64,000 nucleotides of DNA from Bradyrhizobium diazoefficiens (GTDB lineage Bacteria; Pseudomonadota; Alphaproteobacteria; Rhizobiales; Xanthobacteraceae): assembly GCF_018131185.1 (NCBI RefSeq), contig NZ_JAFCJE010000001.1, positions 710,001 through 774,000 of the forward strand, given 5' to 3'. Below the pieces are notes generated by a model that saw nothing but the letters and a program-made list of their open reading frames with translations, did no database searches and was not told the origin of the DNA. The translations under genes and the position numbers were made by a program. Positions 9,004 to 17,961 of this stretch are shown in pieces; the stretch's first letter is position 1, and the number at the start of each line of letters is the position of its first letter.

Positions 9004-9039
9004 GAAACACGGCGCCCGCAAGCGCCGTGTTTCTTTTTT
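9004..9039 (+). terminator. Rho-independent terminator after the thiolase gene
   Basis: GAAACACGGCGC (9004-9015) pairs perfectly with GCGCCGTGTTTC (9022-9033) and is followed by TTTTTT. It lies 30 bases after the thiolase stop. Confidence 0.9.
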
Positions 9040-9178
9040 GGAACCGGCTTGTGCATCTCACCGTGCACAAGGGCGAGCGCTGTGACGAATACACGTATTC
9101 GTACGTGCCCGCAAATTAACGGAAGCTTTCACCCCTTGGGGCTTCATCAACCGCATTTGCCACCATCGGGTTTATCAG

Positions 9179-11152
9179 ATGCGGTTCCTTTCCCTCCGTC
9201 TCACTCACAAGATCACGGCAATCGGCGTGATCGGCGTCGTTGGCGTCGTCCTGATCGGCGGCATCCATCTCTATGGCGAGCGCGCGATGGCGGTCTATCG
9301 CGATGCGGCCGAGAACGCGCGCGCGATCCAGGAGCTGAACAGCAGGATCGCGATCGAGCTGCTCGAGGCTCGCCGCGCCGAGAAGGATTTCCTGCTGCGC
9401 AATGATGCCGGCAAGGCGCAGCGCCAGGTCGAGATCGGCAGGGAGGTTGCCGTCGACATCGAGAAGATGCGCGGCAGGATCGCCGCGCTCGGCAAGCCCG
9501 ACCTGGTGCGCCAGATCGACGCGATGAATGCCTCGCTGAGGGATTATCAGGCGCAGTTCACCGCCGTGGTCGAGACCAAGCAGCGGCTTGGGCTCGACGA
9601 GAAGTCCGGCCTCGAGGGACGCCTGCGGGCCTCCGTGCACGACATCGAAGCCAGGGTCGATCAATTGCACAATGCGCCGCTCCGCGTGACCATGCTGATG
9701 ATGCGCCGTCACGAGAAGGATTTCATGCTGCGCCGCGACGCCAGATACGGCGAGGACATGAAGAAGCGCGCGGGCGAGTTTCTCTCGGGCCTCGATGCTG
9801 CCGATATGTCCGATGCCGCGAAGACGGAGCTGCGCGCGAAACTTGCCGATTATCAGCGTGATTTTTCCGCCTGGATGGACGCAGCGCTCACGCTCGCGGC
9901 CCGGCAGAAGGCGATGTCCGAGGCGTTCGCCGCCGTCGAGCCGGTCATCGAGCAGGTGTCGAAATCGGTCGATGGGATCCGTGTCGAAGCCGACCGGCTG
10001 AACGATGTCGAGCGCGACGGCATTCAATGGTGGATCGGCGTCGCCATCGCGCTGATTGCATCCGGCGTGCTCGGCCTCGGCGTGTTCATCGGGCGATCGG
10101 TCTCGAGGCCGCTGTCCGCGATGCGCGCTGCGATGATCGAGCTCGCCAACGGCAATTTCGCCGTCGTTCTGCCGGGGCTCGGCCGTCCCGACGAAATCGG
10201 CGAGATCGCGCAAGCGGTCGAGACGTTCAAGATCAATGCCGAGCGGAAGGCGCAGGAAGAAGCCGAGGAGAAGATCAGGCAGGACAAGCTCGCCGCCGAG
10301 CGCCGCCGTGCCGACATGATCAGGATGGCCGATGATTTCGAGGGCGCAATCGGCGAGATCGTCGAGACGGTGTCATCCGCCGCCAACGAGCTCGAGGCCT
10401 CGGCCACGTCCCTGACCACCACCGCCAGCCGCTCGACCGAGCTTGCCACGCTGGTGGAGGCTGCCTCGGAAGAAGCCGCGACCAACGTGCAGTCGGTTGC
10501 TTCCGCCGCGGAGGAGCTCACGGCCTCCGTCAGCGAGATCAGCCGGCAGGTGCAGGCCTCCGCCCGCATGGCCGGCGAGGCCGTCAGCCAGGCCGGGCAG
10601 ACCAACGATCGTGTCGGCGAATTGTCGAAGGCGGCCGCCCGAATCGGCGACGTGATCGAGCTCATCAACGCCATCGCGGGCCAAACCAACCTGCTGGCGC
10701 TGAATGCCACCATCGAGGCCGCCCGCGCGGGCGAAGCCGGGCGCGGCTTTGCCGTGGTGGCCTCGGAAGTGAAGGCGCTCGCCGCGCAGACCGCGAAGGC
10801 GACGGGCGATATCGGTCAGCAGATCTCGAGCATCCAGATTGCGACGGAGGATTCGGTCGGCGCCATCAGGTCCATCGGCGGCACGATCGAACGGCTGTCG
10901 GAGATTTCCTCCACCATTGCCGCCGCGGTGGAGGAGCAGGGCGCCGCGACCAGCGAGATCTCGCGCAACGTCCAGAACGCCGCCGCCGGCACCACCCAGG
11001 TCAGCGCCAACATCAGTAGCGTGCGCCAGGGCGCGACCGAGACCGGCTCGGCCTCCTCGCAGGTTCTCTCCGCGGCGCAGTCTCTGTCGAACGACAGCAG
11101 CCGCCTGAAGATCGAGGTCAGCAGGTTCCTGGATACGGTGCGCGCGGCGTAA
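9179..11152 (+). CDS. Methyl-accepting chemotaxis protein with HBM sensor domain
   Basis: The 657-residue receptor has a first membrane helix (about residues 12-32), a periplasmic helical region up to about 280, a second helix (about 285-303), a HAMP domain and a cytoplasmic signalling coil. The periplasmic part contains the two related motifs [12 protein letters not shown] and [13 protein letters not shown], the hallmark of the helical bimodular (HBM) ligand domain, which binds organic acids in known cases. The signalling tip ([20 protein letters not shown], about 500-520) is intact and contacts CheW and CheA. No CheW-binding pentapeptide for CheR is seen at the C-terminus. It is a single gene, convergent with the kinase that follows. 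Confidence 0.94.
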   Translation: MRFLSLRLTHKITAIGVIGVVGVVLIGGIHLYGERAMAVYRDAAENARAIQELNSRIAIELLEARRAEKDFLLRNDAGKAQRQVEIGREVAVDIEKMRGRIAALGKPDLVRQIDAMNASLRDYQAQFTAVVETKQRLGLDEKSGLEGRLRASVHDIEARVDQLHNAPLRVTMLMMRRHEKDFMLRRDARYGEDMKKRAGEFLSGLDAADMSDAAKTELRAKLADYQRDFSAWMDAALTLAARQKAMSEAFAAVEPVIEQVSKSVDGIRVEADRLNDVERDGIQWWIGVAIALIASGVLGLGVFIGRSVSRPLSAMRAAMIELANGNFAVVLPGLGRPDEIGEIAQAVETFKINAERKAQEEAEEKIRQDKLAAERRRADMIRMADDFEGAIGEIVETVSSAANELEASATSLTTTASRSTELATLVEAASEEAATNVQSVASAAEELTASVSEISRQVQASARMAGEAVSQAGQTNDRVGELSKAAARIGDVIELINAIAGQTNLLALNATIEAARAGEAGRGFAVVASEVKALAAQTAKATGDIGQQISSIQIATEDSVGAIRSIGGTIERLSEISSTIAAAVEEQGAATSEISRNVQNAAAGTTQVSANISSVRQGATETGSASSQVLSAAQSLSNDSSRLKIEVSRFLDTVRAA

Positions 11153-11170
11153 GCAACGTCCCAACCGGTC

Positions 11171-11210
11171 GTCATTCCCAGGCGTCGCGGAGCGACGAGC
11201 CCGGAATGAC
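11171..11210. repeat. Short copy of the GTCATTCCGGGGCG repeat family
   Basis: GTCATTCCCAGGCGTCGC and GCGACGAGCCCGGAATGAC form an imperfect inverted pair between two convergent genes. It is the short form of the longer elements at 14864, 40764, 53020 and 61281. Confidence 0.75.
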
Positions 11211-11240
11211 GGCTCGGGCGTTTGATTTATTGCATCCGTC

Positions 11241-14200
11241 CTACGCCCCCGCCAGCGCCGGCGCGAACACCACTTCGATCAGCGTGCCGTGGCCGGCGCT
11301 CTTGATGTTGAAGCGGGCGCGGTTGGCTTCGACCAGGGCCTTGGTCAGCGACAGGTTGAGCGCCGCGCTGTCCGCGGCATCGCCTGGCGGTGGGGTGTGG
11401 AACGGCTCCATCGCGGCGGCGACTTCGCGCTCGGTAAGGCCATGGCCGGTGTCGCGGATGCGCAGCGCGATCTCGCCGCGGTCGGACAGCGCGGTGGAGA
11501 CGATGACCTGGCCGCCGGCGCTGGCCAGCCGGATCGAGTTCGAGATCAAATTCATGGCGATCTGCCGCATCGCGCGCGCGTCCACGCTGACCTGCGGCAG
11601 CGCATGCGCGAGCGAGGTGCGGATGATGATGCGCTCGCGATTGGCCTGCGGCTGCATGATGGTGACACAGGCTTCGACGAGATCGTTGAGGTTCAGATTC
11701 GCAAAATTCAGGTCGAGCTTGCCGGTCTCGATCCGCGACAGCTCCAGCAGATCGTCGATGATGGCGATGACGCGCTCGCCGGATGCGCGGATGTCCTTCA
11801 TGTATTCGCCGTAGCGCTCGTTGCCGAGCGTGCCGAAGCGTTCGGAGATCATCACCTCGGCAAAGCCGATGATGGCGTTGAGCGGCGTGCGGATCTCGTG
11901 GCTGATCCGCGCCAGCATGTCTGCTTTCGCATTGGCCGCGCTGTGGACGAGGCGGCGGGCCTGCGTCAGCTCGCTCTCGCCCTTCTTGCTCTGCGAGAGA
12001 TCGCGGAACACGGCGAAGAAGTTCGGCCCGTCGGGCCGCGTGCGGCCCATGATCATCGCGAGCGGAATGACGCCGCCCTTCTTCTCGCGCCCCAGCACCT
12101 CGCGGCCGTGGTCGAGCAGGCTCGAAATGTCCTGGCTCTTCAGGCTTTCGAAATAGTCGGCGACGATCTGCTGGCTCTCGGGCGCGAACAGCGTCACCAG
12201 ATTCTGCTCGAGCAGTGCTTCGCCGTCATAGCCGAACAACGCCTCGGCGCTGCGGTTGCAGGCGTGGATGTTGCCTTCGGCATCGAACATCACGATGCCT
12301 TCGGCCGTGGTGTCGAGGATCGCGGCGAGATCTTCGGCCTCGGCTTCGCCGACTGCCGGTTCGGGCTCGGGCGCGAAAGGGAAGGACTCCGGGGCGTTGG
12401 GCTCGGCGACGACCGCCGCGGTGATGACGGGCTCGGCAATGCCGGGCGCGGTGACGGCAGGTGCAGCCTGCGGCAGCGCGCAGATCAGCGCATGCGCGCT
12501 CTCGCCGTCCCAGTCGATCGTGTGCAGATGCGCTTCGGTGGTCGGAAGCGGCGCTTCGCCGTTCGCCATCGTCGCGCTGATCGTCACGGGCGTGCCGGCT
12601 TGCGAGGTGCTGCTCGCGGAGGACACGCCGGGCTCGACATAGAGCGCATCCAGCCCGCCGGCATCCTCCAGCGCATGGATGTCGGCATAACCCATCCGCG
12701 CGAGAAACGCCGTGTTGGCGTAGAGCAGGCGGTCGAGCCGGTAGATCAGGATGCCCGTCGGCAAGAGGTCGAGCAGCGTGCGGTCGCGCGCGCTGGCGCC
12801 GCGTGGCGGCGGCGCGGGCTCGGTCAGCCATTCGGCCGCAGCTTGCGGCGGCTCGGGCTCGGGTTCGGGCGCCGGTGGTTCGGGGGTGATCTCCGCCGTC
12901 GTCTCGGCGCTATCTGCCGCGATCGTCTCGCGCTCGCGCTCGAGCCGTTCGGACAATTGCCGGGCGAGCTCGTTGAACGCGCTGTTCTCGACCGGCGTCA
13001 GCGTCGGCGCTCTCTGGTCACCTTGTGACCTCTGGTCACCCTGTGACCTTACATCGCCATGCGGGCGGAACGGCACGACATTGGGAGGTGTTTCCAAGGG
13101 AGTCTCCACGGGCGTTTCCACTGACATGTCCGGTTCGGTTGGATGTGAATTCGCGTCGCTTGTGGGTTCGGGCAGTTCGGGCTCGGGACCTGGCTCAGGC
13201 TCGGATGCCGGCGGCTCGATCGGCGGAGGCGGCGGCTCGGCCAGCAGTTCGAAACGCCTGAGCGAATCGAGCCGGTTGAGGGCGTCGAGATCGCGGCAGA
13301 CGCCAAAGCCCTTGAAACCGGCAAAGTTGCGCGCGTGATCGTAGACCGGCAGGCCTGCGAGCTCGACCGGCAGATGCTCGCCGCTGTCGGTCGGCCAGTT
13401 CACGGTGATTCCGGCCCAGGTGTCGTGGCTCGCCAGCGCCTGTGCGACGCGGCTCTCAGGATCGAGCGAGAATTGCTCGGCGATCTCGCGCCAGGGGCGG
13501 CCGAAGCCCGCGGCGGTGCGCGCGCCGATCAGGCGGATGAAGTCGTCGGAGAGAAGCACAAAGCGGCCCTCTGCATCCATCTGCCAGAGGAAGCGCAGCG
13601 GATGCTGACGCGGTGCGGGCGGCTCGTGGCCCGACGAGTCTTGGCTCAGCGAGTCTTGGCCCGACGGCGGCTCAACCATGACTGATGTGATCGGCGCGGC
13701 CTGCGGCGACACAATGGCTGCCGGCGGGTTTTCAACCGGAGTTTTGACCGCGGCTTCGTCGGCCGCGTCTCGAGCAGTCTCCTCGGCCGCGGCCTGAACC
13801 GTCGCGGCTGGCTGCGGTTCGCCCGCGATCGTCTCATTGCTCGCTGGCGCCTCGACCGGCTCCGCGAAAGCGTCGAACAAGGCGATGCCTTCCGGCGCCT
13901 CGTGCGAGGGCGGTGGCTCGTTTGGCATCGCCGCCGCGGGCTCCGTGAAGCTGGCCGGCGTCGCCTCGCTTGGCGCGCGCTCAGCCACATGCTCGGCAGG
14001 CGCGGCTTGCGCGGCGGCGGCCGGCTCGATCAACGCGACCAGGCCGACATCGGCGCCCGTGCCGACCCGTTGCAGCACCATCTGGCCGATCCCGATCGGC
14101 GTTTCGGCGCGGCCTTCGCGCAGCGCATCGCTGCGGGCACGGTCGAGGCCGGCCTCGCCGAGATCGCGAAAGCCGAGCAAGGAGCGGGCGGCCTCGCTGG

Positions 14201-14666
14201 CGCCGACGAACAGGCCGTCGGGCGCGAAAGCGGCCATCGGCACCTTGGCGCCGTCGACCAGACGAAGCAGCCGCTCGACCAGCGGCATGGTGCGCAAGCT
14301 CGGGTCCATCGCGGTGACGAGCACCGCATGACTGCCGTCGGCAAAGTCGAGCCGTGCGCAGGCGCAGGTCATCAGCGTGCCGAGCCGGGCGCCGAAACCG
14401 CGCAGACGTTCGAGCCTGATGGAGCCGTTCGCCGGCAGCTGCCGGGCGAGCCTGATAACCTGACGCCGGTGGCTGTCCGCCGGGCCAAACATCCGGTCCG
14501 CGAGCGCAGCACTGTTGGCCGCGCCGAACAGTCTTGCGCCGACCGGATTGGCCCACAGCACGCGCGCGCCGTCGGTCGACCACAGCCAGGCGGGCTGCTG
14601 AGAGGTCGCATGCACGGCCAGCCGGGGATCGCCCACACCTCGCAACTGGAAATCCGAACTCGTCAT
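11241..14666 (-). CDS. Multi-PAS sensor histidine kinase, PdhS/PleC/DivJ-like
   Basis: The 1141-residue kinase has no membrane helix. I see PAS-like modules at about residues 20-120, 430-540, 690-740 and 830-900, joined by long Pro/Glu/Ala-rich linkers, then the kinase core. The H-box SHEIRTPLNAIIGFAEVM (His923) and the following SERFGTLGNERYGEYMKDI strongly resemble the PleC/DivJ/PdhS group, which controls CtrA through DivK. The G1 box DTGHG is present, but the usual G-x-G-L-G-L of the G2 box is replaced by ADSAALNLSLTKAL (about 1096-1109). The start at 14666 (MTSSDFQLRG) is the first ATG before the first PAS. An imperfect CtrA-like site lies upstream at 14720-14734. Confidence 0.88.
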   Translation of the reverse strand: MTSSDFQLRGVGDPRLAVHATSQQPAWLWSTDGARVLWANPVGARLFGAANSAALADRMFGPADSHRRQVIRLARQLPANGSIRLERLRGFGARLGTLMTCACARLDFADGSHAVLVTAMDPSLRTMPLVERLLRLVDGAKVPMAAFAPDGLFVGASEAARSLLGFRDLGEAGLDRARSDALREGRAETPIGIGQMVLQRVGTGADVGLVALIEPAAAAQAAPAEHVAERAPSEATPASFTEPAAAMPNEPPPSHEAPEGIALFDAFAEPVEAPASNETIAGEPQPAATVQAAAEETARDAADEAAVKTPVENPPAAIVSPQAAPITSVMVEPPSGQDSLSQDSSGHEPPAPRQHPLRFLWQMDAEGRFVLLSDDFIRLIGARTAAGFGRPWREIAEQFSLDPESRVAQALASHDTWAGITVNWPTDSGEHLPVELAGLPVYDHARNFAGFKGFGVCRDLDALNRLDSLRRFELLAEPPPPPIEPPASEPEPGPEPELPEPTSDANSHPTEPDMSVETPVETPLETPPNVVPFRPHGDVRSQGDQRSQGDQRAPTLTPVENSAFNELARQLSERLERERETIAADSAETTAEITPEPPAPEPEPEPPQAAAEWLTEPAPPPRGASARDRTLLDLLPTGILIYRLDRLLYANTAFLARMGYADIHALEDAGGLDALYVEPGVSSASSTSQAGTPVTISATMANGEAPLPTTEAHLHTIDWDGESAHALICALPQAAPAVTAPGIAEPVITAAVVAEPNAPESFPFAPEPEPAVGEAEAEDLAAILDTTAEGIVMFDAEGNIHACNRSAEALFGYDGEALLEQNLVTLFAPESQQIVADYFESLKSQDISSLLDHGREVLGREKKGGVIPLAMIMGRTRPDGPNFFAVFRDLSQSKKGESELTQARRLVHSAANAKADMLARISHEIRTPLNAIIGFAEVMISERFGTLGNERYGEYMKDIRASGERVIAIIDDLLELSRIETGKLDLNFANLNLNDLVEACVTIMQPQANRERIIIRTSLAHALPQVSVDARAMRQIAMNLISNSIRLASAGGQVIVSTALSDRGEIALRIRDTGHGLTEREVAAAMEPFHTPPPGDAADSAALNLSLTKALVEANRARFNIKSAGHGTLIEVVFAPALAGA

Positions 14667-14719
14667 AAGGCCGGCTTTAGTCTCACGCATGAAGCTGGCG
14701 GCTGCCGGGAATGACAGCC

Positions 14720-14734
14720 TTAAGAAAGGGTTAT
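14720..14734 (-). promoter_or_regulatory. Imperfect CtrA-like site upstream of the PdhS-like kinase
   Basis: TTAA at 14720-14723 and TTAT at 14731-14734 are seven bases apart, one base from the CtrA consensus, about 55 bases upstream of the kinase start. A CtrA link would fit the kinase type, but the match is imperfect. Confidence 0.3.
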
Positions 14735-14863
14735 CGCCCGCGGGCGCGGGCAGGTCCACGGCCCGGCCCCTCGGAGGTCCCCCAAAGCCGCGATAACCTT
14801 AATCCGGCCACCCCCGCAAGCCGCCGCCCGGTTCATCCAAGGGATTCGAAAGTCTCTCCCCCC

Positions 14864-14987
14864 GTCGTTCCGGGGCGCGCTCAGCGGGAGCCCGGAATCC
14901 ATCAGGCCGCAGAGACGGTGGAGGAATGGATTCTCCGGTGCGCAATTGCGCACCATAGCTCGCGACTTCGTCGCGACCCGGAATGAC
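14864..14987. repeat. Mirror-image repeat (GTCRTTCCGGGGCGCG family), in a 586-bp gene-free stretch
   Basis: The ends GTCGTTCCGGGGCGCG and CGCGACCCGGAATGAC are near inverted copies, with GGAATCCAT / ATGGATTC inner arms. The gap between the kinase start (14666) and the phasin gene (15253) otherwise holds only promoter sequence; I see no gene in it. Confidence 0.8.
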
Positions 14988-15060
14988 AGCGGGCGCGCAC
15001 ATCCACCCTCAACCCCCGGTTCCCCCATACCGGAACCTCGCCCTCACCTAGATTAAATTT

Positions 15061-15096
15061 CGCAACGCACCCTGTTGGCGCGTTGCGCTGCACAAT
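15061..15096 (+). promoter_or_regulatory. Inverted repeat upstream of phasin, possible PhaR site
   Basis: CGCAACGC (15061-15068) and GCGTTGCG (15080-15087) form an 8-base inverted repeat, overlapped by TTGCGCTGCACAA. Phasin genes in this group are commonly repressed by PhaR at TGC/GCA-rich sites upstream. The link is an inference; no binding consensus was tested. Confidence 0.35.
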
Positions 15097-15252
15097 GTTG
15101 ACACGATAGGCTGCCATAATCCTGGGCACTGGGCGAGCCACATCGTTTGTTTCGCGTTGCCAGTCTTCGCTCCCGCCATCAGATGGCCCCGGTTGGCCGG
15201 CGGGCGCGCCAGAAGGCTCACTCCATTATTTTCATTATCGTGAGGGACGACC

Positions 15253-15687
15253 ATGACAGGTGCGACTGATCCGTTTTCTGCCTCGATCATTCCGTTCGAG
15301 GTTCCCGAGCAGATGCGTGCGTTCGCCGAAAAGGGCGCGGCGCAGGCCCGCGAGAGCTACGCCAAGTTCAAGGACGCGGCCGAGACCCACAACGGCACCG
15401 TCGAGGCCGTGTTCACCTCCGCCTCCAAGGGCGCGAGCGAGTACACCGCCAAGCTGGTCGAGTTCATGAAGGCCAACAGCAACGCCCAGCTCGACTTCGC
15501 CCAGCAGCTGTTCGGCCTGAAGTCGCCGACCGAGGCGCTGGAGCTGTGGACCGGCCACACCCGCACCCAGTTCGAGACCTTCCAGTCCCAGGCCAAGGAG
15601 CTGGTCGAGCTCACCCAGCGCGTCGCCGCCGAGACCGCCGAGCCGATCAAGGCGAGTGCCTCGAAGTACTACAAGCCCGCCGCCTGA
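15253..15687 (+). CDS. Phasin family protein
   Basis: This 144-residue protein coats polyhydroxyalkanoate granules. It is almost entirely helical, with an N-terminal hydrophobic patch (DPFSASIIPFEVPEQMRAF) and long amphipathic helices (ARESYAKFKDAAETHN, AKLVEFMKANSNAQLDFAQ, TQFETFQSQAKELVELTQ) rich in Ala, Gln and Lys, which matches the Phasin_2 family. GAGGGACGACC supplies the ribosome site. It stands alone with its own terminator, as is usual for highly expressed phasins, and an inverted repeat upstream may be a regulator site. Confidence 0.93.
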   Translation: MTGATDPFSASIIPFEVPEQMRAFAEKGAAQARESYAKFKDAAETHNGTVEAVFTSASKGASEYTAKLVEFMKANSNAQLDFAQQLFGLKSPTEALELWTGHTRTQFETFQSQAKELVELTQRVAAETAEPIKASASKYYKPAA

Positions 15688-15713
15688 GCGGTGAGGCCGG
15701 TTTGAGTTGAGAG

Positions 15714-15741
15714 AAACCCGGGCCGAAACGCCCGGGTTTTT
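15714..15741 (+). terminator. Rho-independent terminator after phasin
   Basis: AAACCCGGGC (15714-15723) pairs perfectly with GCCCGGGTTT (15730-15739) and is followed by more T. It lies 26 bases past the stop. Confidence 0.88.
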
Positions 15742-15767
15742 CTTCGCCTCGCGCGCTTCCAGAAGGT

Positions 15768-15848
15768 CGTCATGCCCGGGCTTGTCCTGGGCATCCACGT
15801 TCTCAGTGCCGCGGTCAAAGGCGTGGATGGCCGGAGACAAGCCCGGCC
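15768..15848. repeat. Mirror-image repeat (CGTCATGCCCGGGCTTG family)
   Basis: CATGCCCGGGCTTGTCC and GGAGACAAGCCCGGCC are inverted partners, with ATCCACG / CGTGGAT inside. It lies in the 332-bp gap between the phasin terminator and tRNA-His; nothing else is seen there beyond promoter sequence. Confidence 0.78.
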
Positions 15849-16019
15849 GCGAGGTTGTGGAAGCTTGAACGCCCTAAGCGCCAGCACATAGGGCGATTTC
15901 ACCGGGTTTTTCACCCCATTGCGGCCTTGCCAAACCGGGCCGATGCACCTAGTTTCCGCCCCGTCCAGCCCCCTCGGTCGACGGCCTTTTCAGGTAGCCC
16001 AAGGGCGGCTCGCCAGGAT

Positions 16020-16096
16020 GCAGTTGTAGCTCAGTTGGTTAGAGCGCCTGTCTGTGGAACAGGAGGTCGGTGGTTCGAGCCCACCCAACTGTACCA
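16020..16096 (+). tRNA. tRNA-His (GTG)
   Basis: A full cloverleaf is readable. The acceptor GCAGTTG (16020-16026) pairs with CAACTGT, giving a G-T first pair. The D-arm is normal, the anticodon arm CCTGT-CTGTGGA-ACAGG has GTG as positions 34-36, the T-arm is GGTGG-TTCGAGC-CCACC, and CCA is encoded. The base before position 1 is T, not the G-1 expected of tRNA-His, and position 73 is A instead of C. That pattern is known for a clade of alphaproteobacteria whose HisRS adapted to it. The accessory operon 16149-19909 lies immediately downstream. Confidence 0.97.
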
Positions 16097-16148
16097 ACGC
16101 CGGCAGCCGGTTAGGGAAACGTCGAGAGGTTAATGGCTCGTTTGCCTC

Positions 16149-16811
16149 TCACAAGAGCGACTTGCCGTCGGCAGGCCTAGCAATGCCGACTGAAGCAGTC
16201 GACTTGCGCTTTGCCAGACGCCTGAGACTCGAGCAAGTTTCCACGTTCTGTTGCCCGATCAATCGGACGATCCAGTCAAACTGCTGCTCGCGTACTTGCA
16301 TTCTTGCAACACGAAGCGCCTGCAAGGCTGCCTCGGCCAGCCGATCGTTGCCCAACCCCGCCCGCACGCCATCATGGGCAAGAATGTCCACGGTCGTGAC
16401 AAGCCTTGTCGATACGAAGCGCTCCGTTGCCAGTCGTGTAGCCTTTTTTTCGTCTATTGCCGCCGAACAGCCCCTGGCATGAGCGAGCGCAAGGGTTGCG
16501 GCCTCACCGTCGCCGAGTGATTCTGATGCCGAGCCCGATACAAGGGCAAAGAAGGTCTCCAATGCTTGTCCCTCAAGCTCGCGGATCATCAAGACCTGGT
16601 CAGCAACCATTTCCCGCAAGAGGCTGACTTGCTGGCGACCGTTAGAACAACCAAGCTCTACCTCTTGGACCACGTTGTGGGTCAAGACGACCGGCATCTC
16701 CAAGGCTTCTAAGATCGAGGGCGCATAGCCAGTTGCCAGAAGGTTGATCACGACGCTCGAGTCAAGAACGAGCTCGCAATCCTCCTCAGTGAGGCAGCTT
16801 GAAAAGATCAT
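16149..16811 (-). CDS. PIN-domain nuclease-like protein (DUF3368-like)
   Basis: The product of about 220 residues is a PIN fold. LVLDSSVVINLL gives the first acidic residue (Asp17), QEVELG the conserved Glu, ESLGDGEAATLALA the second acidic pair (Asp101, Glu103) and CSAAIDEKKATRLA a further Asp (Asp120). PIN proteins cut RNA, often as VapC toxins, and these residues would bind the metal. The start is placed at ATG 16811, which overlaps the end of the upstream metallopeptidase gene by 26 bases; other in-frame ATGs at 16820 and 16841 are possible. It is the last gene of a four-gene operon ending 52 bases from tRNA-His. It may be the toxic effector of the cassette. Confidence 0.8.
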   Translation of the reverse strand: MIFSSCLTEEDCELVLDSSVVINLLATGYAPSILEALEMPVVLTHNVVQEVELGCSNGRQQVSLLREMVADQVLMIRELEGQALETFFALVSGSASESLGDGEAATLALAHARGCSAAIDEKKATRLATERFVSTRLVTTVDILAHDGVRAGLGNDRLAEAALQALRVARMQVREQQFDWIVRLIGQQNVETCSSLRRLAKRKSTASVGIARPADGKSLL

Positions 16812-17961
16812 CCGCCTCATCCTCTTCGGCCGCCGCTTCATCGAGCAAGTCGCGGACTTGCGTTCGTTCGAGCTTCAGCATGTCCGACATCTGACCTTCA
16901 CTGATCAGGCCTTTCTTCCATGCATCAATCGCCAGCAAGAACAGTCGCGATGATTGCGCGCCTTCAATAAGGGAAGCGTCGTATGCAGCCGGCCCTAGGA
17001 TTTGACGAACCTGCTCGTCAGTAATGCCTCCGTTATCCTTAAACCAATCCCAAGTGCCCTTTTTGGTCAGGCCTAGCTCTTCGAGGCGCATGACTATGGC
17101 TTGGCGAGATACGCCGAAGAAGTCCGCCAGCAAGATGATGTGTCGCCGCGTGAGATGGCTCGACCCGGTCGTCAATTCCTTGAATTTCTCCATTACGGCA
17201 CGAGCTGGCGTTAAAAAGGCTCGGCCGAAAGCATTTGCGTAGCGCTCTTCGCGCGAATTCTCGTATTTTCCGTCCTGGTAGACCTCAGGCTGTCGGCGAG
17301 TGGCGGTGAAATGCCCAAGCTCGTGACCGCCGGTCTGATTTCGGCGATCCTTCCGGTGGCTTGCATTAATCAAAATGCAAGCGCCGACTGCCTCATCGTA
17401 TGCAAACAGCCCCGAGACTTTCGGATCAAGCTTGCGGCTATATACGCGGACCCCGAGCTGAAGCTCCATCAGAGCAAACAGGTTCTGGACCGGGCCCTCG
17501 CCGAGCCCGAGCCAGTTCCGCAAGTTCTGCGCATCGTGTGCCGCTTGCGTACGAACGTCACCCGGCAGGATCGGCTTCTCTGCCGGGTAATTTTGCGTTC
17601 GCCGCACGCCCAGGATGCTTTCGAGTTCGACTTCGGCCCGGACGAGGTCGTTTAGCGTTCGCGCCGCCTGATCGATACCGTCGTCGCCGGTTTCGGGAAG
17701 CGAGCGAAATCGGGGCACAAGGTCCACATGGACGGCCTCTCGTCGGAGCAGCGAATTGACTGAGACGCGATAGCAGCGACTGAGCGCCTGCAACTCGTCG
17801 ATCCGAGCACTGCGCTGTCCCTTCTCGATGGCGACGAGCGTCGTGCGCGCGATATTGGCCGCCTTAGCACCCGCGTCCTGGGTGACGTTCGCGGTTTCGC
17901 GCGCGACCTTCAATCTCTCGCCAAGTTCTATCGGGCTCAGTTCTCGGTTGGCATTCGTCAT
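16786..17961 (-). CDS. Xre-family HTH protein fused to ImmA/IrrE metallopeptidase
   Basis: The 391-residue protein has an N-terminal Xre helix-turn-helix (about residues 12-72: LGERLKVARETANVTQDAGA ... ARTTLVAIEKGQRSARIDEL) and a central zinc-peptidase domain. The HELGH motif is at 213-217, and the third ligand is probably Glu239 in REERYANAFGRAFL. Known proteins of this design cleave or sense repressors (ImmA) or cleave regulators after damage (IrrE/DdrO). The start at ATG 17961 overlaps the previous stop as ATGA. It likely represses the operon through the TGACA/TGTCA palindrome at 19947-19957 and controls the PIN protein encoded directly after it. Confidence 0.85.
   Translation of the reverse strand: MTNANRELSPIELGERLKVARETANVTQDAGAKAANIARTTLVAIEKGQRSARIDELQALSRCYRVSVNSLLRREAVHVDLVPRFRSLPETGDDGIDQAARTLNDLVRAEVELESILGVRRTQNYPAEKPILPGDVRTQAAHDAQNLRNWLGLGEGPVQNLFALMELQLGVRVYSRKLDPKVSGLFAYDEAVGACILINASHRKDRRNQTGGHELGHFTATRRQPEVYQDGKYENSREERYANAFGRAFLTPARAVMEKFKELTTGSSHLTRRHIILLADFFGVSRQAIVMRLEELGLTKKGTWDWFKDNGGITDEQVRQILGPAAYDASLIEGAQSSRLFLLAIDAWKKGLISEGQMSDMLKLERTQVRDLLDEAAAEEDEADDLFKLPH

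Noticed and set aside
11289..13028. 579-codon plus-strand frame opposite the PAS kinase
   Set aside because: Antisense shadow; the kinase on the other strand has clear PAS, H-box and ATPase motifs.
15098..15120. TTGACA / CATAAT promoter before phasin
   Set aside because: The two boxes are only 11 bases apart, too close for a sigma-70 promoter.
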